From an uncultured Erysipelotrichaceae bacterium (GTDB lineage Bacteria; Bacillota_I; Bacilli_A; Erysipelotrichales; Erysipelotrichaceae), in assembly GCA_947167125.1 (NCBI GenBank), contig CAMVGT010000012.1, positions 1 to 49,852 on the forward strand: DNA of 49,852 bases. The letters run 5' to 3'. Positions 33,260 through 41,467 of this stretch are shown here, piece by piece. The notes beneath the pieces are model-generated. The model was given only the letters and a program-made list of their open reading frames with translations. It was not told the DNA's origin and ran no database searches. Position 1 is the first letter of the stretch. Each line of letters opens with the position of its first letter. Position numbers and translations under genes: made by a program.

Positions 33260-33925
33260 TTACGGTTCGGTGATTCCCTGTACTTCCGATGTATAGCCCT
33301 GCTCTTCCAGCCATTCCTTCAGGTGCTGACGCTGTTCATCGGTCATGGATGAAGCGTCCTGATAAGCCTGGGTAAAGGCATCGGCATCATACAGAGGTTC
33401 AAGGAATCTGTCATAGACCATGGAAGTGACTTCATTCACTTTTGAGATAAATGTATTTTCAACAGCAGCCGCGCCGTTTTTGAACATCGGCGAATTGAAC
33501 GCGATGGAAAGAACAAGCACAAACATCATCGCTTCGGCAACACCGACAAATCCGCCCAGTGCAGTAAACAGTTCCTTTAAAAACGAAATATCCTGCAGAC
33601 GGCTGCAGATTCCTTCAACAAAGATAAATATAATACGCAGAATCAGGAACAGCACAAGGAACCAGCAGATGTGATTCATGAACTGCCATGATGCGGCCGC
33701 AATTGCCGTATTCTGCAGCACTGCCCATTCTCTCGGCCATAAGCGTACATAGTCGGCAAGAATGCCGGCGAAGAACCAGGCGCCGATGAAAGATACAACT
33801 GTTCCGATCATACTGACAATCATTGCCAGGAAACCTTTTTTCGCGCCGAGGAAAATACACAGCAGGAACAGGAATACAACAAAGATGTTGACCCAAAGGT
33901 ACCAGCTTTCCGTTACTGTAAACAT
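33260..33925 (-). CDS. cvpA: CvpA-family membrane protein
   Basis: A 221-residue membrane protein with four to five TM helices (LWVNIFVVFLFLLCIFLGAKKGFLA start, then IGTVVSFIGAWFFAGILADYV, in parts). It resembles the CvpA/YshB group commonly encoded just upstream of mutS2 in Firmicutes. The start at 33925 has GGAGG 6 nt upstream. The leader, about 50 nt long, contains an 18-bp palindrome. It heads the operon cvpA-mutS2-orf-uvrC, suggesting a repair-linked expression pattern. Confidence 0.88.
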   Translation of the reverse strand: MFTVTESWYLWVNIFVVFLFLLCIFLGAKKGFLAMIVSMIGTVVSFIGAWFFAGILADYVRLWPREWAVLQNTAIAAASWQFMNHICWFLVLFLILRIIFIFVEGICSRLQDISFLKELFTALGGFVGVAEAMMFVLVLSIAFNSPMFKNGAAAVENTFISKVNEVTSMVYDRFLEPLYDADAFTQAYQDASSMTDEQRQHLKEWLEEQGYTSEVQGITEP

Positions 33926-33939
33926 GAACAACCTCCATA

Positions 33940-33957
33940 TCGGAACGAACGTTCCGA
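33940..33957. promoter_or_regulatory. LexA/DinR-box-like palindrome between cvpA and rnhC
   Basis: Perfect palindrome TCGGAACG-AA-CGTTCCGA. Its core GGAACGAACGTTCC contains GAAC-N4-GTTC and matches the Bacillus SOS box CGAACRNRYGTTYC at 13 of 14 positions (the first base differs). It sits in the cvpA leader and at the -35 region of rnhC. Confidence 0.6.
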
Positions 33958-33976
33958 ACTATCTAACAGGATATGC

Positions 33977-33982
33977 TAGAAT
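33977..33982 (+). promoter_or_regulatory. Extended -10 of rnhC
   Basis: TGC-TAGAAT; 8 nt separate it from the ATG at 33991, so the transcript would start at or just before the initiator codon. It overlaps the opposing cvpA -10 by two bases. Confidence 0.55.
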
Positions 33983-34010
33983 TATACCATATGGCAAAGA
34001 ATTCTTTCAG
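33981..34010 (-). promoter_or_regulatory. Promoter of cvpA-mutS2-orf-uvrC
   Basis: -35 CTGAAA (34010-34005), 18-bp spacer, extended -10 TGG-TATAAT (33986-33981). The -35 lies inside rnhC and the -10 overlaps the rnhC -10. Confidence 0.65.
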
Positions 34011-34905
34011 AACATTAACCCTCTCACGCGATGAGGAAGACAGACTGTACGAGGCATGGAAGGAATTTGAATCCAAAGCCCCTGCCTATGCCCGCTTTCA
34101 GCTGCGTCCGGAAAACTGCGTGATTACCTGCTATGAATCAGGAAAAACCCTCTTTCAGGGAAGCGACGCGGATGTTTACGCATCCCCGTTCATGAATAAC
34201 GAAACACTCAACGAGAAAACAGAATCCGTTTCCTCAGTCACAAAAGGAAACAGTCGGAAAATCATCCTGCCCCAGGCGGGAAGCGATGAAGTCGGCACCG
34301 GCGACTATTTCGGGCCGGTCTGTGTGTGTGCCGCAATTGTCACTGCGGATGATATCGCTCTGCTTGAAAAACTGGGCATCCGCGATTCCAAGCAGATCAA
34401 TGATGAAACCATACGCAAGGCTGCCCCGCAGCTGATGAAGCAGCTGATCCATTCTTTACTGATCGTTGACAACGCCCGCTACAACCGCGTTCACGAAACC
34501 GCAAATCTCAACAAGATCAAGGCGATGCTGCACAATCAGGCATATCTGAATCTCGGAAAGATAACAGCTCTTCCTGATTTCCGCATCATCGACCAGTTTG
34601 AACCGGAAATCAGCTATTACCGCCATCTCAGATCACAGCCGGATGTGGTTCGCGGCATTCATTTTGAAACCAAAGCGGAAGATAAATATCCTTCCGTCGG
34701 TGCCGCAAGCGTCATTGCCCGCTATGCGTTTCTCACATATATGGACGCACTGGAAAAACAGTACGGCATGCATTTTGCAAAAGGCGGCGGAAAGCAGGCC
34801 GATCAGAGCGGCATCGAGTTTATCTCAAAATACGGTGAAGAAAAGCTCGGCGAAGTAGCCAAACTGCATTTTGCCAATACACAGAAAATATTAAAAGCGC
34901 GCTGA
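33991..34905 (+). CDS. rnhC: Ribonuclease HIII
   Basis: Removes RNA from RNA-DNA hybrids; 304 residues. An N-terminal TBP-like substrate-binding domain (about 1-75: CVITCYESGKTLFQG) is followed by the RNase HII/HIII catalytic domain with GSDEVGTGDYFGPV (catalytic Asp99-Glu100 in this numbering), RDSKQIND, and the later acidic residues in DQFEPE and FETKAEDKYPSVGAAS. The ATG at 33991 fits the family N-terminus; it lacks an SD and may be leaderless. Divergent from the cvpA operon with overlapping promoters. Confidence 0.95.
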   Translation: MAKNSFRTLTLSRDEEDRLYEAWKEFESKAPAYARFQLRPENCVITCYESGKTLFQGSDADVYASPFMNNETLNEKTESVSSVTKGNSRKIILPQAGSDEVGTGDYFGPVCVCAAIVTADDIALLEKLGIRDSKQINDETIRKAAPQLMKQLIHSLLIVDNARYNRVHETANLNKIKAMLHNQAYLNLGKITALPDFRIIDQFEPEISYYRHLRSQPDVVRGIHFETKAEDKYPSVGAASVIARYAFLTYMDALEKQYGMHFAKGGGKQADQSGIEFISKYGEEKLGEVAKLHFANTQKILKAR

Positions 34906-34919
34906 GATGCGCTTTTTTT
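34893..34919 (+). terminator. Terminator after rnhC
   Basis: AAAAGCGC/GCGCTTTT hairpin with T-run; the rnhC stop codon is in the loop. Confidence 0.8.
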
Positions 34920-34956
34920 CATGCCTGCAGTGTGGCAAGAGTCTTATGAAACACGA

Positions 34957-34962
34957 TATAAT
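34957..34962 (+). promoter_or_regulatory. -10 box of the large MscS gene
   Basis: TATAAT 62 nt upstream of the ATG; a weak -35 (TGGCAA) lies 18 bp upstream. Confidence 0.5.
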
Positions 34963-35024
34963 AATAAAAGACAATCGACCGTCTTTCTTATTCAGTAAAT
35001 ATCAGAAACCGGAGGGAATCCCCG

Positions 35025-38000
35025 ATGAGTGAAAATAATGAAATCAGCAGAAAAGCCAACAGGCGTTTCTTTGCGAAAATTCGGTTCAGCGCACTGCTGA
35101 TTATTCTTGGAGCCATTGCTGTATCTCTGATCCTGCATGATGTGCAGAACGCAAGCACACAGAACCGGATGCGGCTGAACAATGAGCAGACACTGCAGGA
35201 AACCGTAAAGCGTCTTACAGAATTCGATGCGGAACGCAAAATGATGACAGCCGCCTTTCATGAGCAGTATCAGCAGATGGCAGACAGCCTTGCGGCTATC
35301 GTGCTGAACGGCAGCCGGGAGGAATTCATTGACAATGAAGTCAGTGAACGCAGTGAATACTGGTATGACATCTGCGAAAGAACCGGAATTTCCAGCGGCG
35401 GGGTTATTGACGCGCTCATCCTGAACGGGGACGGACGCATCATGAATTCCCTTTTCCCTGAAGACATTTCAATGACCATGGCTGAAGCTGAGCTTCTGAA
35501 TACAGCAGATATGCAGAGGCTTCTCAAAGGCACCATGCATGAAAGCGTCTCCCCTGTATATTCGGGAGATGATTATGGGGAAAGATATTATTATTCAGCC
35601 AGTCTGAATGAAACCGGAACCAATTATATGCTTGCAGTAAGCACGCCGTCTTCCATTCTCGATCTGCTGTTGGAAGACAGCAGGGATATTTCTTCCGCGC
35701 TCGATACGATCAATCCGGGAAGAGACAGCCTTCTTTACACCATCGATACAAGAGACGGCAAAATCCGGTATTTCGGATCCAAAGACAGTGAGCTGACCGG
35801 CATGAAGGCACTCGAGGCCGGATTCAGCGAAGCTTCCTTAGCAGACGGAACTTCCTCGATGCTGAAGATCGGGGATACTGAATACTACTGCACCTCAAGG
35901 AAATATGATTCCTATACCATAGTCGGTGTTGCCTTCCCTGCTGCCAATGTAAAGATCTATGACCGCCTGGTTCTTTCCTGTTCGGATACGGTATTTACCG
36001 TGATCATGCTGCTGTGTCTGATCTATGCGGTGATTGTGCGCAATGACTTTGTCAGACATTCCGTCAAAACAGACAAGAAAGTAATCGCGAAGAAAAAAGA
36101 AGGAAATGTCTATTTCGATCTTTCGGTATTCAAAAGAGTCCTGCCGTTAATGCTGATCGGCGTTCTTGCCGTATTCGGCATATCGTTTTATACCCAGAGC
36201 ATGCTGGAGATCTCCGATGCGATGGCGGATCTTGATTCGGCTGTATCCATTCTCACCGAGCGGGTCAGCGATAATGGCACCGAAAGAGGACTGATCACTT
36301 CCTTCTCAGAGGGTGTCATCCGTACCAAGGCAAAACTGATGGCAGTGTATCTGGAAGAAAATCCGGACCTGCTCAATGAACAGAGTCTGCATATCCATTC
36401 CGGCTATACCGATCAAAATGAGCGCTATCTCATCTATGATGAAGAAGGCAATCCGCTGAAATCCATCCCTTCCTCCAAAGAACTGATGAATCTTTCCGGC
36501 ATGAATCAGCTGTTCGGCTTAAAGATCTATAACAGCACCGGACGCGTGATCGCTTCAACGGATGAAGACTGGTATCTGTGTCTGCCATATGATGCGGAAG
36601 ATCCTGATTATCCCTTCCGTGAAGTCACAGACGGAAAAAAGGATTTCTTCCTGCAGGATGCGGTGACGGATGAAAACGGCTATGAAAGCCAGCGTGCCGG
36701 CGTTATGATGCACACCTACACATCACTCGATGAAAACGGCAATACCGTATATGTTTCAAGAAAAGATTATGAAGACAGTCTTCTTCCGGAATCTGTTACG
36801 GCAGTCCATCCTCATACAGCAATGCTGCAGCTTGATCTTGATCCTGACCGTCTGCACACCCTTATGATGAGCACAGACAGCAGCCGGATCCTGACACCGG
36901 AAATGCTCAGGGAAGGATCCATTTCCCTGTTTGACAACAGCAGCGATCATATCTGCCTGTATTCGCCGAGAGAAGCGGATATCAGCAGAACAGCCGATGA
37001 GCTCGGCATCCCTGCCAACGCCTTCGGCACTGTTCCCTATTACGGTTTCCAGAATATAGATGCCACCGGCTATCTCACCCATTATGTCTTCAGCGATCAT
37101 CAGTATCTTTCCACTGCCATCCCGCGCAGCCAGATCTATGCGTCGCGCATGCGCATTTCATTCATTGCGGCAGCCGCAAGCCTGATTATGATCCTGCTGC
37201 TTTCCTGCATGATCACCATCACTTCCGAAGAGGAGGAACATCTCTATGAAAATGTTTTCCCGGATGAACAGATCTCGCGCTTCAACTCCGCAATCTTCAA
37301 TATCATCCTTCCTTCCGGAAGATCCGCCGCAACCGTAAAAGCTGCCGCCAGATGGAACAACCGCTCCATTCCATGGTCCGACAGAACACCGGAGCAGAAA
37401 TTAGTCAGACTGATCGCAGCTGCGCTCGGCATCCTGATGCTGTATGCAATGACGATCATTATCGGCAGCCGCCATTTCCTCGGTGAAATCCCGCTGCTGC
37501 GCTATATCCTTTCCAGAAGATGGGACAGAGGGCCGAATCTCTTTGCCTGCAGCTATTGCGTGCTTGTAATCTTTATGATCATTGTGCTGCTGCAGATTCT
37601 CCGTGTTCTGCTCAGAATGTCTGCCTCCCTCTTCGGAGCACGCGGTGAAACGGTTTCCCATCTTCTGATGTCCGTCATCAAATACGGCGGCACAATCGGT
37701 ACGATCTTCTACAGCCTGTATCAGGTCGGTGTCGATTCCCCGAGCCTTCTTGCCAGTGCCGGTGTCCTTACATTGATCATCGGCCTCGGCGCGCAGTCTT
37801 TGATCAAAGATATTATTGCCGGCATCTTCATCGTCTTTGAAGGTGAATTCCGGGTCGGCGATATTGTGACAATCGGCGGCTACCGCGGAACAGTCGTGGA
37901 TATCGGCTTGCGTACAACAAAGGTTTCCGGCGTGGGCGGCAATATCAAGATCTTCAACAATTCGGATGTGGCCGATGTCATCAATATGACCAAGCAGGCC

Positions 38001-38312
38001 TCCACTGCCTCCTGTACGATGTGCATCGATTACGGACAGGATATTGGCTATGTGGAAGAAGTCCTTGCAAAGGAACTGCCTTTGATCAAAGAAAAGAATC
38101 CGGAAATCGTTGAAGGTCCGACATATCTTGGCGTCAGCGAACTCAGCGATTCCTGCATCAAGCTGCTGATCATCTGCAAATGCGCGGAACCGGATGTATG
38201 GACAGTCGGCAGAATACTCAACCGGGAACTGCTGCTGATCTTCAACAGATACGGAATCAATATTCCTTATCCGCATATGACAGTTGTGCCGAAGGAAGAA
38301 AACAAAGACTGA
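35025..38312 (+). CDS. Large MscS-type mechanosensitive channel with two extracellular sensor-like regions
   Basis: A 1095-residue membrane protein. TM1 (about 21-39), an extracellular region (40-313), TM2 (314-338), a basic cytosolic loop, TM3 (370-390), a second extracellular region (391-708), TM4 (711-731), a cytosolic loop, then TM5-TM8 (about 793-925) and the cytosolic MscS domain to the end. The pore helix and beta domain are clear: SAGVLTLIIGLGAQSLIKDI (911-930), EFRVGDIVTIGGYRGTVVDIG. Both outer regions show Cache-like strands (VIDALILNGDGRIMNS; FGLKIYNSTGRVIASTDEDW). Small-ligand sensing coupled to gating is inference. SD GGAGG lies 9 nt before the ATG; monocistronic with terminators on both sides. 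Confidence 0.9.
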   Translation: MSENNEISRKANRRFFAKIRFSALLIILGAIAVSLILHDVQNASTQNRMRLNNEQTLQETVKRLTEFDAERKMMTAAFHEQYQQMADSLAAIVLNGSREEFIDNEVSERSEYWYDICERTGISSGGVIDALILNGDGRIMNSLFPEDISMTMAEAELLNTADMQRLLKGTMHESVSPVYSGDDYGERYYYSASLNETGTNYMLAVSTPSSILDLLLEDSRDISSALDTINPGRDSLLYTIDTRDGKIRYFGSKDSELTGMKALEAGFSEASLADGTSSMLKIGDTEYYCTSRKYDSYTIVGVAFPAANVKIYDRLVLSCSDTVFTVIMLLCLIYAVIVRNDFVRHSVKTDKKVIAKKKEGNVYFDLSVFKRVLPLMLIGVLAVFGISFYTQSMLEISDAMADLDSAVSILTERVSDNGTERGLITSFSEGVIRTKAKLMAVYLEENPDLLNEQSLHIHSGYTDQNERYLIYDEEGNPLKSIPSSKELMNLSGMNQLFGLKIYNSTGRVIASTDEDWYLCLPYDAEDPDYPFREVTDGKKDFFLQDAVTDENGYESQRAGVMMHTYTSLDENGNTVYVSRKDYEDSLLPESVTAVHPHTAMLQLDLDPDRLHTLMMSTDSSRILTPEMLREGSISLFDNSSDHICLYSPREADISRTADELGIPANAFGTVPYYGFQNIDATGYLTHYVFSDHQYLSTAIPRSQIYASRMRISFIAAAASLIMILLLSCMITITSEEEEHLYENVFPDEQISRFNSAIFNIILPSGRSAATVKAAARWNNRSIPWSDRTPEQKLVRLIAAALGILMLYAMTIIIGSRHFLGEIPLLRYILSRRWDRGPNLFACSYCVLVIFMIIVLLQILRVLLRMSASLFGARGETVSHLLMSVIKYGGTIGTIFYSLYQVGVDSPSLLASAGVLTLIIGLGAQSLIKDIIAGIFIVFEGEFRVGDIVTIGGYRGTVVDIGLRTTKVSGVGGNIKIFNNSDVADVINMTKQASTASCTMCIDYGQDIGYVEEVLAKELPLIKEKNPEIVEGPTYLGVSELSDSCIKLLIICKCAEPDVWTVGRILNRELLLIFNRYGINIPYPHMTVVPKEENKD

Positions 38313-38322
38313 TCAGACCATC

Positions 38323-38355
38323 AAAAAAGCTCATTCACGCGGATGAGCTTTTTTT
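38323..38355. terminator. Bidirectional terminator, large MscS / dCMP deaminase
   Basis: AAAAAAGCTCAT/ATGAGCTTTTTT hairpin, with T-runs readable on both strands. Confidence 0.85.
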
Positions 38356-38357
38356 TA

Positions 38358-38855
38358 TTAACATTCAGGATTTTTTGTTTTGTGAACTTCCAGATGAATC
38401 GTATTTTCCAGACGGCACAGTTCAACGCCTGCCGCTCTCAGCATCCGCTTGGAAGCGATGTTGGTGTCGACGCCGTTGTATTTGTCGGATTCATAGACAA
38501 TGCGGCGGATTCCCGACTGGATGATTGCCTTGGCGCATTCATTGCAGGGAAACAGCGATACATAGATCGTGCATCCGGTTACCGGCCATTTTGAATTGAG
38601 AATGGCATTGAGTTCGGCATGGACGACATAGGCATACTTCGTTGACAGTGTGTCCCCTTCTCTGCCCCAGGGGAATTCATCATCGGAGCATCCTTTGGGA
38701 AAGCCGTTGTAGCCGACGGAAACAACGCGGTGATTCTCATCGACAATTGCGGCGCCGACGGCGGTGTTGGGGTCTTTGGAGCGCAGCGCGGACAGATGAG
38801 CAAGTCCCATGAAATACTCATCCCAGTTGAGCACATCTTCACGTTTTGTTGTCAT
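38358..38855 (-). CDS. Deoxycytidylate (dCMP) deaminase, ComEB-like
   Basis: Zinc enzyme converting dCMP to dUMP for thymidylate synthesis, 165 residues. Catalytic motifs are HAELNAILN (zinc His plus Glu, about 79) and FPCNECAKAIIQSG (two zinc Cys, about 102). The N-terminal NWDEYFMGLAHLSALRSKDPNTAVGA is typical of the family. Overlaps the rhomboid stop by 4 nt (ATGA), so it is translated from the lspA operon. Confidence 0.93.
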   Translation of the reverse strand: MTTKREDVLNWDEYFMGLAHLSALRSKDPNTAVGAAIVDENHRVVSVGYNGFPKGCSDDEFPWGREGDTLSTKYAYVVHAELNAILNSKWPVTGCTIYVSLFPCNECAKAIIQSGIRRIVYESDKYNGVDTNIASKRMLRAAGVELCRLENTIHLEVHKTKNPEC

Positions 38856-39652
38856 TCTTCAGCCTCCAGCAGTGATGTCAGTGTTTCAGGTGTACCGTAA
38901 ATCTGATCGAGCTTTTCCGCCATATGCATCGCATGGTTTCCAAGTCCGAATTCCTTTTCTTTTTTCAGCACGCGGTAATCGGATAAAAGATAAACCTGAT
39001 CTTCGCGGATGGTGTTTGCCTTGAATACAAACCAGCCTGTGACAAGGCACAGCGCGATGCCGGATATTGCCATCCGGATCCGTAATCCGTCAGCTTCCGG
39101 CAGGAACAGTCCGGTCAGTACCATACCGAACAGAAATCCGCCGAGATGCGCCATTACAGCGATCCCGGGCATGAAATTGATCATCAGGTTGATCATAATC
39201 GTTCTGATCAGCTGGCTGATCACTTCCGGCCGCTTCGCATTTCCCGATACCATAACCATCAGGATATAGCCGCCCATCAGTCCGTAGAGTCCTCCGGAAA
39301 GACCGACGGATACGGTATTTCCGGCAGACGCAAACTGGAACAGAGAACCGCCGAGAACTGATCCGAACAGGATCAGAAGGTATTTCCATACACCGAAGCG
39401 GTTTTCAAACAGTGTTCCGATATTCATGAGTGAGAAGCCGTTGAGCCATAAATGCCAGAGCGAGATATGGACAAATCCGCATGTCACCAGACGCCAGTAC
39501 TCTCCTGCCATGATAAATGCTTTGTAATAGGCACCGAGCAGGATCGCGGTTTCGGTTTCCGTTGAGAAATTGAAGAATGTGATCGCGATCTGAATCAGAA
39601 TGCAGATGGCAAGGATCACAATTGTCGCAATCGGTTTTTTGATCTGTTTCAA
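38852..39652 (-). CDS. Rhomboid-family intramembrane serine protease
   Basis: Membrane protease of 266 residues cutting TM segments. The hallmark FVHISLWHLWLNGFSLMNIG (about 57-76), the catalytic Ser in VGLSGGLYGLMGGY (about 117) and the catalytic His in MAHLGGFLFGM (about 167) are present, with six TMs. The C-terminal cytosolic tail (about 215-266) is soluble and acidic-basic. ATG overlaps the rluD stop by 4 nt. Confidence 0.92.
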   Translation of the reverse strand: MKQIKKPIATIVILAICILIQIAITFFNFSTETETAILLGAYYKAFIMAGEYWRLVTCGFVHISLWHLWLNGFSLMNIGTLFENRFGVWKYLLILFGSVLGGSLFQFASAGNTVSVGLSGGLYGLMGGYILMVMVSGNAKRPEVISQLIRTIMINLMINFMPGIAVMAHLGGFLFGMVLTGLFLPEADGLRIRMAISGIALCLVTGWFVFKANTIREDQVYLLSDYRVLKKEKEFGLGNHAMHMAEKLDQIYGTPETLTSLLEAEE

Positions 39653-40566
39653 CGTGACGCCTCCTTCCGCAGTATTTCCAGAAGCTTTTCAAAATATTCC
39701 GGCAGCGGTGCTTCAAATACCATTTCTTCGCCTGTGGAAGGATGAACCAGTGTCAGCTTATAGGCATGGAGCACCTGACCCTGCGTATCCATATAGCGGC
39801 ACGGCTTGCCGTATTTTTCATCTCCGACAACCGGATGGCCGATATATTTCATATGGACACGGATCTGATGGGTTCTGCCTGTTTCCAGTTCGCAATCCAG
39901 CAAGGTCGCATTGCCGAAACGCTCGACCACATGGAAGCGGGTTCTTGCCTCCCTGCTGTTTTTATCGGTCACGGTCATGCGCTGTCTGTCACGGGGATCG
40001 CGTCCGATCGGCGCGTCAATCAGACCGTCGTCATGCACGATATTTCCGGCCACAACCGCCATGTATTCACGGTGGCATGTTTTGGTTTCCAGCTGCTTCG
40101 CGATTGCTTCATGGGCTTTGTCATTCTTGCAGGCGACAATGCAGCCGGTGGTGTCTTTATCAATCCGGTGGACAATGCCCGGACGGATCTTTCCGTTGAT
40201 GCCGGAAAGGTCTTTGCAGTGATAAAGCAGCGCGTTGACGAGCGTTCCTGTATTGACGCCGGGAGCGGGATGGACCACCATTCCTTTCGGTTTGTTGATT
40301 ACGATGATGTCGCTGTCTTCATACAGGATATCAAGCGGGATATTTTCCGGCATTGTTTCAATCGGTTCATCTTCCGGCACATCGCATACAATCTCGTCAT
40401 TCAGCTCGGTTTTATAGCTGCTGCGGACTGCTTTTCCGTTGACATAGATCATGCCGTCTTTGGCAAGCTGCTGGATTCTTGTACGGGAAAGAGAACTGTT
40501 TTCACTCAGCCAGCGGTCAATCCGCAGACCTTCATTTTCTTCCACTGTCCATTTCTGTTCAGCCAT
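39649..40566 (-). CDS. rluD: 23S rRNA pseudouridine synthase, RluD family
   Basis: RNA pseudouridine synthase of 305 residues, probably modifying 23S rRNA helix 69 as RluD/YlyB do. An N-terminal S4 domain (LSRTRIQQLAKDGMIYVNG, about 25) is followed by the catalytic motif HRIDKDTTGCIVACKN (catalytic Asp about 142) and GRTHQIRVHMKYIGHPVVGD. Overlaps lspA by 8 nt; this lspA-rluD pair is conserved in Firmicutes. Confidence 0.94.
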   Translation of the reverse strand: MAEQKWTVEENEGLRIDRWLSENSSLSRTRIQQLAKDGMIYVNGKAVRSSYKTELNDEIVCDVPEDEPIETMPENIPLDILYEDSDIIVINKPKGMVVHPAPGVNTGTLVNALLYHCKDLSGINGKIRPGIVHRIDKDTTGCIVACKNDKAHEAIAKQLETKTCHREYMAVVAGNIVHDDGLIDAPIGRDPRDRQRMTVTDKNSREARTRFHVVERFGNATLLDCELETGRTHQIRVHMKYIGHPVVGDEKYGKPCRYMDTQGQVLHAYKLTLVHPSTGEEMVFEAPLPEYFEKLLEILRKEASR

Positions 40567-41005
40567 TCTTTCTTTCCTCCATAAACGTCGCCAGCAGTAA
40601 GATACCTACTCCGATGCATAATGCGGCATCGGCGATATTGAATACCGGAAAATCATATCCGAAGATATAGAAATTGAGAAAATCACGGACATAGCCGAGA
40701 AACAGGCGGTCGACCAGGTTTCCTGCCGCTCCTGAAATCATCAGTCCGAGTCCGAACGATGTCAGTTTATCCGGCTTACTGACAAGCAGATAGCGGATCA
40801 TGACGCCGATCGCCACTGCCGAAATCAATGCAAGCAGGCCGGTCTGTCCGGACATCATGGACCATGCCATGCCTGTATTCTTTACATAAGTGATGTGAAA
40901 AAAGCCGCGGATCACTTCGATCTCATGGAGCGAAGGATTGTTCGCGATCATATATTTTGAAATCTGGTCGAGCACAAACGGGACCAGAACTGCAATCCAG
41001 ATCAT
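40559..41005 (-). CDS. lspA: Lipoprotein signal peptidase (signal peptidase II)
   Basis: Aspartic membrane protease that removes lipoprotein signal peptides, 148 residues, four TMs. The family motifs KNTGMAWSMMSG (about 43), GAAGNLVDRLFLGYVRDF (catalytic Asp) and FNIADAALCIG (catalytic Asp) are all intact. It would process the lipoprotein phosphatase at 13.4 kb. First gene of lspA-rluD-rhomboid-dCMP deaminase. SD GAGGAG. Confidence 0.96.
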   Translation of the reverse strand: MIWIAVLVPFVLDQISKYMIANNPSLHEIEVIRGFFHITYVKNTGMAWSMMSGQTGLLALISAVAIGVMIRYLLVSKPDKLTSFGLGLMISGAAGNLVDRLFLGYVRDFLNFYIFGYDFPVFNIADAALCIGVGILLLATFMEERKNG

Positions 41006-41034
41006 AAAACTCCTCTGTTTCTTTAATCAAGGTG

Positions 41035-41063
41035 ATTTTACCAGTATCCTTTTCAAAACACAA
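41035..41063 (-). promoter_or_regulatory. Promoter of the lspA operon
   Basis: -35 TTGTGT (41063-41058), 17-bp spacer, extended -10 TGG-TAAAAT (41040-41035). Confidence 0.65.
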
Positions 41064-41067
41064 TGTA

Positions 41068-41092
41068 CCAAAAAAAAGCACCCGCAGGTGCT
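41068..41092 (-). terminator. Terminator after the TSCPD gene
   Basis: AGCACC-tgcg-GGTGCT hairpin followed by eight T on the minus strand. Confidence 0.85.
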
Positions 41093-41103
41093 CATCTGTT
41101 TTC

Positions 41104-41361
41104 TTAACGTGCTGCTGTATAGGATTTCAGTGCTCTTGCGATCTGATCCGGGCAGGATGTAGGTCTCGGTCCGCAGCAGATTCCGTCCAGGGATTCGATG
41201 ACATCATCGATCTTCTTTCCTTTGATCAACGAAGCGATTCCTTTCAGATTGCCGTTGCAGCCGCCTTCGACTGTCAGGCTTTCAATCACGTCGCCGTTCA
41301 GTTCAAAAATCATATTTCTTGAGCAGACACCCTTGGGTTTGAATTCAAAACGTTCACTCAT
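41104..41361 (-). CDS. TSCPD-domain protein (TIGR03905-like)
   Basis: An 85-residue protein consisting of a TSCPD domain, as also found at the C-terminus of some B12-dependent ribonucleotide reductases. Five cysteines are present (CSRNMIFE, GGCNGNL, GICCGPRPTSCPDQIA), suggesting metal binding; stand-alone function is unknown. SD GGAGAG. It has its own promoter and terminator. Confidence 0.85.
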   Translation of the reverse strand: MSERFEFKPKGVCSRNMIFELNGDVIESLTVEGGCNGNLKGIASLIKGKKIDDVIESLDGICCGPRPTSCPDQIARALKSYTAAR

Positions 41362-41390
41362 CTTTGCACTCTCCTTTATTTACACGGGCA

Positions 41391-41418
41391 ATCATACCAC
41401 AAGGTTTCCAGGAATCAA
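41391..41418 (-). promoter_or_regulatory. Promoter of the TSCPD gene
   Basis: -35 TTGATT (41418-41413), 16-bp spacer, extended -10 TGG-TATGAT (41396-41391). Confidence 0.65.
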
Positions 41419-41431
41419 TTGATTTGCCTTC

Positions 41432-41460
41432 TGTACAAAATCTTTCCCTTATGTTATTTT
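41432..41460 (+). promoter_or_regulatory. Promoter of the DEAD-box helicase, ending 7 nt before the ATG
   Basis: -35 TGTACA (41432-41437), 17-bp spacer, extended -10 TGT-TATTTT (41455-41460). The predicted RNA start coincides with the ATG at 41468. Confidence 0.55.
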
Positions 41461-41467
41461 CGCAGGG

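Noticed and set aside
37401..38276. 291-codon minus-strand frame opposite the large MscS gene
   Set aside because: Composition (Asp/His/Gln/Ala rich) is typical of an antisense shadow, and it opposes the conserved MscS domain.
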